A program made the position numbers and the translations under genes. Below the pieces are notes generated by a model. The model searched no databases. It was not told the origin of the DNA and was given only the letters and a program-made list of their open reading frames with translations. A stretch of 64,000 bases of DNA, taken from positions 27,218,107 through 27,282,106 of the forward strand of contig CM056376.1 of the NCBI GenBank assembly GCA_029718625.1, in the 5' to 3' direction. This DNA is from Synaphobranchus kaupii. Taxonomy: Eukaryota; Chordata; Actinopteri; Anguilliformes; Synaphobranchidae. Positions 56,824-64,000 of the stretch are shown piece by piece (position 1 is the stretch's first letter; each line of letters begins with the position of its first letter).

Positions 56824-59800
56824 CTGCAAAACGAAACAAAATGAGTTATTCAGCAGCAGAGCAGATGAGGGTTGGCTTTCTGACATCACAACTCAGACAC
56901 CGGTCAATGTCGGACTGTCACTCGGTTGTGTCTCGTAACTAAAAAATAACATCACAAGAAAGTGTCATGATTGGGGGGTTGTGGGGGACGTTGGGTGTTA
57001 CAATTAGCTGGTATTGATCACTATTTAGAACTGGCAAAGGTGACAAAACCTGGGTCCATATTTCAGGCCTATTTACACTAAGTAAAGAGTTGATAACTGC
57101 AATGTCATCTAGTATGATTGATAAATTAGAAGCAAATGGGTAATAAACCTAGATTAGAAAACCATTTGATCATTTTAAAATCCTAGTTTTAATGTAGTTG
57201 TCACATTCACAGACGTTTTGAACCAACTGTAAGCTCTAACATTTTGACATATACATGCATTTAAATACTTTCATACAAAATATACTAAATTTGGCCACTA
57301 AAAGGTAAACTGCCAGAAGTCTCAGAAGTAACTGGTAAAAGTACCTTTGACTAAAATTAGAGCGGACAGTCACTGTAACTGGATCCTCCCCTTTGAATAG
57401 GTAATGTGAGAAATTTCTTAAGTTGTATTTAGGCCTAGTTTACTATGAGTGCTAGAGAGAAAACTGATTACTTGAGCTGGCACAGAACTGGTGCAGGTCT
57501 TTATAACAGCTCTTCCAGACACCATGCCCACCACCTACCCTCTCTTTTGCCAGCTTCTTCATTTCCTCTTGTAGTTTGTTCAGGATGTGAAGATTTGGCT
57601 TGTTCTTTTTGGCATACTGCTGAAGTTCGATCACACTTTTATCTGAATTTTCCTACCAAATTAAAACAGAGTTTAATCAAAAAGTCAAATTAGTCATGCA
57701 CAAATTGTTCCATAAAAGCAGTTCTTTCATGGAGTAGGAACTCTTCCACTTAGAATCTAGAAAACGACCCCTATAATGAAAGGATTAACTCTGAATTACA
57801 AGTCTGTTAAAAAGGCAGAAATAGCATTAAAAAATATTCTTGAATTGAAAAATGTTCTGAAGATTCTTTAGTTAATTAATTGAATTGGGAACTGAAATTA
57901 AATTTTCCGCAGCTCTGGCTGCCATGACATTAATCTCAGGCTAAAACAAAGAACATGGAATCACAGCCTCCATGAACCTTGACCTTTCAATCTATGCCCT
58001 TTCACCAGTGACAAGCAAGCGCACCTTTTTCACCATTTTATTGCTCTCTCGGCCGTACATGCGCAGCAGTGACCCCCAGTTCTTCACATGGGGGTGCAAC
58101 ATCTGCAGGATCTTCTGAGAGGCCAGCTGCTTCCCAACGCGTTTATTCTTACCTAAAAAACAACCAAACAGCCACACACGTACGTACACACGCACAACCA
58201 GACATACACACACGTACACACGCACGCACAACCAGACATACACACACGTACACACGCACGCACAACCAGACATACACACACGTACACACGCACGCACAAC
58301 CAGACATACACACACGTACACACGCACGCACAACCAGACATACACACACGTACACACGCACGCACAACCAGACATACACACACGTACACACGCACGCACA
58401 ACCAGACATACACACACGTACACACGCACGCACAACCAGACATACACACACGTACACACGCACGCACAACCAGACATACACACACGTACACACGCACGCA
58501 CAACCAGACATACACACACGTACACACAACCAGACATACACACACGTACACACGCACGCACAACCAGACATACACACACGTACACACGCACGCACAACCA
58601 GACATACACACACGTACACACGCACGCACAACCAGACATACACACACGTACACACGCACGCACAACCAGACATACACACACGTACACACGCACGCACAAC
58701 CAGACAGCCACACACGTACACACGCACGCACAACCAGACATACACACACGTACACACGCACGCACAACCAGACATACACACAACCAGACATACACACACG
58801 TACACACGCACGCACAACCAGACATACACACACGTACACACGCACGCACAACCAGACATACACACACGTACACACGCACGCACAACCAGACATACACACA
58901 CGTACACACGCACGCACAACCAGACATACACACACGTACACACGCACGCACAACCAGACATACACACACGTACACACGCACGCACAACCAGACATACACA
59001 CACGTACACACGCACGCACAACCAGACATACACACACGTACACACGCACGCACAACCAGACATACACACACGTACACACGCACGCACAACCAGACATACA
59101 CACACGTACACACGCACGCACAACCAGACATACACACACGTACACACGCACGCACAACCAGACATACACACACGTACACACGCACGCACAACCAGACATA
59201 CACACACGTACACACGCACGCACAACCAGACATACACACACGTACACACGCACGCACAACCAGACATACACACGCACGCACAACCAGACATACACACACG
59301 TACACACGCACGCACAACCAGACATACACACACGTACACACGCACGCACAACCAGACATACACACACGCACGCACAACCAGACATACACACACGTACACA
59401 CGCACGCACAACCAGACATACACACACGCACGCACAACCAGACATACACACACGTACACACGCACGCACAACCAGACATACACACACGTACACACGCACG
59501 CACAACCAGACATACACACACGTACAACCACACACACCACACTTATGACTAGGACCTGACCGATCTATACCGGTCAGAGGGCTTCCACATATATATCTGC
59601 ATCGGGTCCATCTCACTGAACTCTATGGTCTATCTCATGGATATTCAAATCTGGACCTCGAATCCAAGTCTGGCCCTGGTTTTCCTTCTCCCAGGTAATT
59701 AACTGAACAATTAGTGCTAGTGATTGGCCAGACTGTCGTCACACCTGACTGCCAGGTAAAGGGAGGGTGGAAAACCAGCAGGTCTCGGACCTCAAGGACC

Positions 59801-62800
59801 ATGATTTGAATACCAGGGGTCTATCTGTTATGACAATGAGGAGGTTTCCTGAGTTAGAGAGGCCAGGGCTTGCAGAGCTGCATAATGTGTGGCTGCACTG
59901 TGCTGTACATGTGCCAAGTACAATTTTCGCCCAACTTTAAACGGCGATAGGAGGGAAAACATCAGACTCCAGCTTTTTAATCTTTCTAATGCAGGTTGCA
60001 TAATGTAAAAATAGCGAACATTAGCGTTTGTTAGCCGTCAAACCATTAACGAATAACGATATGCCAAGTCAGTAACGTTGTTAGCCAAGATATGTGTTGT
60101 GTATATGTCAGCGTATCAAGCAGCCAACATGTGAAAGCACGGACACAATGTTAATTTGTTTTGTCAGAGCGAGTGTTAGTTACCTGCACAGTATCCCCAA
60201 TCCCGTTCAACTGCATTTACTTCCTGCATTACAACTTACCACTGTTGGCCTGAGACTATTAGGAAGTTAGCTTTCTGACGTGGTTTAAGTGTTGTTGACA
60301 CTGCAAACTGCAATGTTGCTATCAGACAGAAACTCGGAACGTAACTTTCAGTAATCGTTATCGGCCACAAAATGTTCACATCAGTCGGGCCCTACTTATG
60401 ACTGTTTGCACAGCACTGATAATAAGGCACGCTCATGTTTGTGTTGAGCAGCAGGACACATTTCCCCAAGGGGATGCAATAAACCAATTAAGACACACAT
60501 CATAAGCACGTGCTCTATGGTACTGTAGTTTACAGCTTATGTACAATATCCTAAGTCCTAAGCACAGAGAGCATGTCCCAGGACTGGTGGCTTGTACTTA
60601 CACCATCCTCGCACGGTGTGCTTCCCACAGGTCATCACGTATTCGCTCTTCTGGTTCTTTCCGGGGATCACCTCGAACTTGATGCTGGTGTCGCCCATTC
60701 CGTGGTTTCTGCAGGAGGGGGACGGTTGACAATTTTCAGAGATCTGAAGTGTGGAATTTTATTTCATAATTCCGCACAACCCCCCCCCCCCCCCCCCCTA
60801 CATTCGATGTGCTGGATTGTCCAACGTCATTCAGGTACTGCATAATGTCACTCCTGAAAGGAATACATGCTTCAAAAAATGTCATTTCATTGGGGAAATT
60901 TAAATAGCGGATATTTTTTCAGAATGGGTCACTCCATTTAAACAATTACTACTACTCACTTCCTCTCCAACCAATGGGGTCAGGTATGCAGAATCATATT
61001 ACGTCTCTCAAAAAGAGAAATGGATTTCCCCCCAAAATTGGCCGTAAAACATACCTCTTAAGGCACTCATGAAGAATCTGATATGGCGACAGCAGACCAG
61101 CCTTATTGGTGAGCTCGTAAACCCTTGAATCTTCAATACTGATATGATTAAAATACTGCCAATAAAGAAAAGGAGGTTGAGGCAGTTAGAGACTGGTCAA
61201 CCAAATACTTTATTCAAGACTACAATAAAGCCAAAAAGCATACAATAAAGCTCACCATTCCACTTTGACAATGCTAACATTTGTTAAAAATCAGTGCATC
61301 AAGGAATTACAGCCAACAAATGCATAAACCGTTATTTGCATGCCGTTTCCTGTAAAGTTAAAACATTTGGAAATATCAGGATAAATATCATGGATAATGT
61401 ACAGCTAGACTGTTGGCAAATGCAGTATGACATGCGCTGTCTTTATACCAGACAAAAGCCCTTTTTTCATTCCAAAGTTGTTGTTTTTGCTAGTTTTCCA
61501 GTGGGGTATTTCACAAAGCAGTATTACGGAGTTAGCTGGATAACTACACTGAGTAAAACCAGGAACGCTCCCAAATTTTACTCAGTGCAGTTATCCAGCT
61601 AACTCAGTAATCCTGCTTTGTCAAATGTTAAGACAGAGGGCGGGGGGGCACATCTCACCTCCAGCTCATCACCCTCCATTGGCTTTTCCTCCGACGTCTG
61701 CTTCACAAAGTCAGGTATAAGGATCTCCAGTGTCGCTCGAGCTTTTCACAAAATAACATTTTTAAAAAGAAATTACTTTTTTGTAAAAATAACAAAATTA
61801 CAAACTCTGGCACATCCAGTCAAGTCCAACCCAACGCTAGTGAACAACACGGTCAGGTTTTTATGTCACCCTTTATGAAGCATGACATTTGCTTATGTAT
61901 GATTTATGAAGTCATTATGTCACGTTTATGAAGGCTTTATATATGCTATATGAAGCCTTTATATGGAGACTTAGTTTAAAGCATGACCAACAACACTCCA
62001 AATAAGACAGCAGTGAGATGCCTTTCTTCCACTGTCAGGACACAGACAACACCAACAGTCAGGCAAGCTACAATAATATATTAATATTATTAATAATACT
62101 GCCCTCATGCCACCTACATAAAGAAAAGCAACATCTCCATAGTAGCTTCTTTTGGGGTGGGGTGAAAAACAGAAAGAGGAGTACCAGCTTTATTCTTCGC
62201 AAGTTTTTTACTGCTTGCAGTTCCAGTTCCATATGTGACTCCATCAATAATGACTGAAGCTCCAAAGGGCTCGCTCGGGTTTTCTGCAAAAGTTTGGGCA
62301 GCATTTAAACATTTATTGAGCATTTTTCATGCAGGTGCACAACACACTTGTATCAGACATTCTAATACAAAGTTAAGACCAAAGTATTATGCTAGTACTG
62401 TAGCCAATATATAGCTTGATGACGAGTTCCAAGTCCTTAAATGTACCTTTTCACTTTCTGGAAAAACTGGTCTTCCAATTTGTCATTTTAGTACAATTCC
62501 CATCAAGAATTCGCAAGAAGAAAGCGTGAAGCAGCCCAGAGCAGGAATGATAATGTACATATAATTTTAATATTAAAACATTAGCAGATATATTCCCACC
62601 AGCAACATAATATGTAAATAGTCTCTTTAGGGCGTCAATCTGGTAAAATACGGCATTTACTAACGTATTGTGCACTAGGTGTTTGAATTAGCTGCATTAA
62701 TGCTAGGTAAGCCTTGGCATGAAACTGCCAATGATGTCTGGTGAAATTTAATTAGAAATAAACATTTATTAGAAACAACATTCAGACAAATGACGGATAA

Positions 62801-64000
62801 AATTTTGCAAGCCATTAAAGGTCACTTACCACATTCAAAAAAGTTATAAACCGGTCGAACCTTAAGAACGCGTTGCATATATTCATGAAGTATACATACT
62901 TCCGATTTCCCATTCGGATTGATGACAAACTCTAAAAAAGAGACAGACATGAAGAATGAACAATCTTAGACGGTTCATCTCAGCCTCCGCAAGCGCGCTG
63001 TCGGAGATCCTTTACCTTTCTTAGTCGGCGCATCCTGAACGGAGAGCGTGATCAGCTTTTGATTGGCAGGTAAAATGGGCCTCTCCGACTCCGCCTGCTT
63101 CCTCTTCATCTCCCTGTTGAACTGCCGACGCTCCGCCCACGTCCGAAACTTCTTCACCGTCACTTGCTCAAAATCAAAGCACTTTTCCAGGTAGCTGCGA
63201 AACTCCTCAATCTCTGGAGTGTTCGGAGTTTTGTTAAAGAAGAAAAACTCGGTGAGTGCTATTGGTCCCTGAACTAGGGGCTTTGTTAATGGCATTACAT
63301 CCAGTTTGTAACAAGACCAATAACTTTAATCATATTCGGTTTGTACCGTTACTGAAAAAAACTTGTATTTCATCAAGACATACACACTCCTCTTGTATCG
63401 CAAATTCAAGTCGTTAATTGTCTTTAACTAACGCTGCCGTTAATTCAAGAGCTGCACCCGTTGCTAATTTTGCATCAAAATCAATGCAGCGTGCAGCTCA
63501 CCTCTTTAACAAAAATACAATCAACAAGAAACCACATAACTCTACTTCAAAATTAATTACCTTCTTACAAATTTCCAGTCCACAGACTTTTACAAACCAC
63601 AGCAGCACCATTATAGCCACTAACCAGGCTAACGGCGCCCTTGGGTGCAACTTGCCCAAACAAAGCAGACCCACATGAATGCATTTAGGTCTGTCAGCTC
63701 ATTTTTCAGCCTCTTAGTGTCGGAAACAGAAAATAAATTCATGAACACAGAAGCAGCAACGAAGACGCAAGATACAACAGCTACTTGGAACAAGCATAGC
63801 ACGTGCATAAGGTCTACGGACACCTGCATTATTTATTTAGAAAACATTTTATGGTATTGTAAATCAGGATTGTGCCATTGCTGACTATATCAGGCGACCA
63901 AAACGACAGGGTCTCACCACACGCGAGTGACCCCGCCCCCACTGGAGAATCCACCTGCTGAACGGCGCATGAAGCGGCTCCCTCCACCGCCGATCTGTGC
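56740..64000 (-). CDS. dgcr8: Microprocessor subunit DGCR8, C-terminal half (5' partial)
   Basis: Nuclear double-stranded-RNA-binding partner of Drosha that recognises pri-miRNA hairpins. Minus-strand exons: 64000-63918 (tentative, partial), 63213-63016, 62931-62830, 62283-62185, 61741-61659, 61155-61055, 60708-60602, 58152-58025, 57652-57539, 56823-56740. From 63213 onward there are 338 residues with every phase joining. They cover the end of the RNA-binding heme domain ([29 protein letters not shown]), dsRBD1 ([42 protein letters not shown]), dsRBD2 ([34 protein letters not shown]), and the C-terminal Drosha-binding tail ending EPLCTVDV. The WW region and N terminus lie beyond the window. 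Convergent with trmt2a. Confidence 0.96.
57539..57652 (-). CDS. dgcr8: dgcr8 exon: Drosha-binding tail, first part
   Basis: Reads [20 protein letters not shown], then [18 protein letters not shown], the conserved C-terminal helix region. Acceptor ggtag, donor gtaggt at 57538. Confidence 0.95.
58025..58152 (-). CDS. dgcr8: dgcr8 exon: end of dsRBD2
   Basis: Reads [20 protein letters not shown], then [20 protein letters not shown] and VKK. Acceptor ttttttag at 58153 onward is closely preceded, in transcript order, by the 34-bp TG-rich minisatellite. Donor gtgcgc at 58024. Confidence 0.94.
58172..59541. repeat. 34-bp minisatellite, about 40 copies, in a dgcr8 intron
   Basis: Plus-strand unit cacaaccagacatacacaca then cgtacacacgcacg. 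A few units are shortened (for example gacatacacacaaccagac). The dgcr8 transcript carries the complement, which is UG-rich. The repeat abuts the acceptor of the exon at 58152. Every frame on both strands is nearly open; none is a gene. Confidence 0.96.
59642..59817. mobile_element. Inverted-repeat element in a dgcr8 intron
   Basis: tattcaaatctggacctcga ... ctggttttcc on the left and ggaaaaccagcaggtctcgg ... gatttgaatacc on the right form inverted arms of about 45 bp. No ORF. Confidence 0.6.
59818..60601 (-). other. dgcr8: dgcr8 intron, no feature seen
   Basis: No gene or repeat recognised between the inverted-repeat element and the exon at 60602. Confidence 0.4.
60602..60708 (-). CDS. dgcr8: dgcr8 exon: dsRBD2 middle
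   Basis: Reads [20 protein letters not shown], then [15 protein letters not shown] plus one base. The donor gtaagt at 60601 is the exact consensus and gives the conserved GWCKNKR join. A gtgtaa two bases earlier was rejected because it breaks the frame. Confidence 0.95.
61055..61155 (-). CDS. dgcr8: dgcr8 exon: start of dsRBD2
   Basis: Reads [20 protein letters not shown], then [13 protein letters not shown]. Acceptor ggcag, donor gtatgt at 61054. Confidence 0.95.
61514..61620. mobile_element. Palindromic MITE forming a 45-bp stem in a dgcr8 intron
   Basis: Left arm 61514-61558 (starts caaagcagtattacggagtt) and right arm 61576-61620 pair at 42 of 45 positions, with a 17-base loop. Related to the element at 46172-46312. 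Confidence 0.85.
61659..61741 (-). CDS. dgcr8: dgcr8 exon: end of dsRBD1 and linker
   Basis: Reads [20 protein letters not shown], then MEGDELE. Acceptor gaaaag, donor gtgaga at 61658. Confidence 0.93.
62185..62283 (-). CDS. dgcr8: dgcr8 exon: dsRBD1, second half
   Basis: Reads [20 protein letters not shown], then [12 protein letters not shown], the KKxAK RNA-contact motif of helix 2. Acceptor ttgcag. The donor gtactc at 62184 is weak, but it is the only one that joins in phase to [11 protein letters not shown]. Confidence 0.93.
62830..62931 (-). CDS. dgcr8: dgcr8 exon: dsRBD1, first half
   Basis: Reads [20 protein letters not shown], then [13 protein letters not shown]: helix 1 and the first strand of dsRBD1. 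T-rich acceptor ending tag, donor gtaagt at 62829. Confidence 0.95.
63016..63213 (-). CDS. dgcr8: dgcr8 exon: end of the heme/dimerisation region, before dsRBD1
   Basis: Reads [20 protein letters not shown], then [20 protein letters not shown] and [13 protein letters not shown]. Human has Arg where this copy has Cys (LEKCF). Acceptor ctccag, donor gtaaag at 63015. Confidence 0.94.
63214..63917 (-). other. dgcr8: dgcr8 intron, no feature seen
   Basis: No repeats or additional exon recognised upstream of the exon at 63213 until the tentative exon at 63918. Confidence 0.4.
63918..64000 (-). CDS. dgcr8: Probable dgcr8 linker exon (cut by window end)
   Basis: On the minus strand an open frame reads [18 protein letters not shown] and continues to donor gtgaga at 63917. 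It leaves one base, g, which joins the ag at the start of the next exon to give Glu before IEEFRS. Support is the good donor and correct phase only: the residues fall in the poorly conserved linker before EEFRS. Confidence 0.5.

Noticed and set aside
57992..59616. Open frames of about 460-520 codons on both strands rich in Cys/Val or His/Thr
   Set aside because: Translation of the 34-bp minisatellite. The minus frame merely runs into the true dgcr8 exon at 58025-58152.
60602..60606. Alternative dgcr8 donor gtgtaa two bases before the chosen one
   Set aside because: It gives the wrong phase for the next exon. The consensus donor gtaagt restores the conserved GWCKNKR join.
56740..64000. miR-1306-like hairpin known from human DGCR8
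   Set aside because: I looked for the mature sequence on the minus strand and did not see it. The hairpin at 61514-61620 is of transposon origin and unrelated.

Overview
The window is vertebrate nuclear DNA, most likely from a ray-finned (teleost-type) fish. It has spliced genes with GT-AG introns, abundant CA/TG microsatellites, many small inverted-repeat DNA transposons and tRNA-derived SINEs of fish type. I cannot name the species. Four protein-coding genes are supported by exon-by-exon translation with consistent splice phases: zdhhc8 (+, 7548-25435, first coding exon upstream of the window), ranbp1 (-, 43387-31853, complete), trmt2a (+, 44485-53856, complete) and dgcr8 (-, 64000-56740, C-terminal half). 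These are neighbours in human 22q11.2, so this is the fish counterpart of the DiGeorge/velocardiofacial core block.

Layout: 1-7547 is zdhhc8 intron 1 (38-bp minisatellite, MITE, TG repeats). 7548-25435 holds zdhhc8 exons 2-11. 25436-27200 is its 3' UTR and 27200-30070 is intergenic with a SINE-like element. 30070-43387 is ranbp1, whose intron 4 carries a 5-kb minisatellite of 32/36-bp units. 43388-44484 is a divergent promoter region shared by ranbp1 and trmt2a (the HTF9 arrangement of mammals), with an E2F-type site 94 bp upstream of the ranbp1 ATG. 44485-53856 is trmt2a. 54290-64000 is dgcr8, convergent with trmt2a, with facing poly(A) signals about 120 bp apart. Relative to human, dgcr8, trmt2a and ranbp1 keep their relative orientations, but zdhhc8 is flipped, so it converges on ranbp1.

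The genes act in different processes: ZDHHC8 is a membrane protein S-palmitoyltransferase, RANBP1 a Ran-GTP cofactor in nuclear transport and mitosis, TRMT2A a tRNA m5U54 methyltransferase, and DGCR8 the RNA-binding partner of Drosha.

The most unusual signals lie at exon edges. zdhhc8 intron 4 looks like a minor-spliceosome (U12-type) intron whose branch point and acceptor are tandemly duplicated in frame. The zdhhc8 exon 3 donor and the ranbp1 exon 3 donor are also inside tandem duplications. Minisatellites start within about 15-20 bp of the zdhhc8 exon 5 donor and of a dgcr8 acceptor. Other points are a palindromic MITE forming a 45-bp stem inside a dgcr8 intron, a 90-bp-arm palindrome in trmt2a intron 5, a nested hAT-type MITE with an intact 8-bp target duplication, and a one-base excess in zdhhc8 exon 10 that breaks the reading frame as given.
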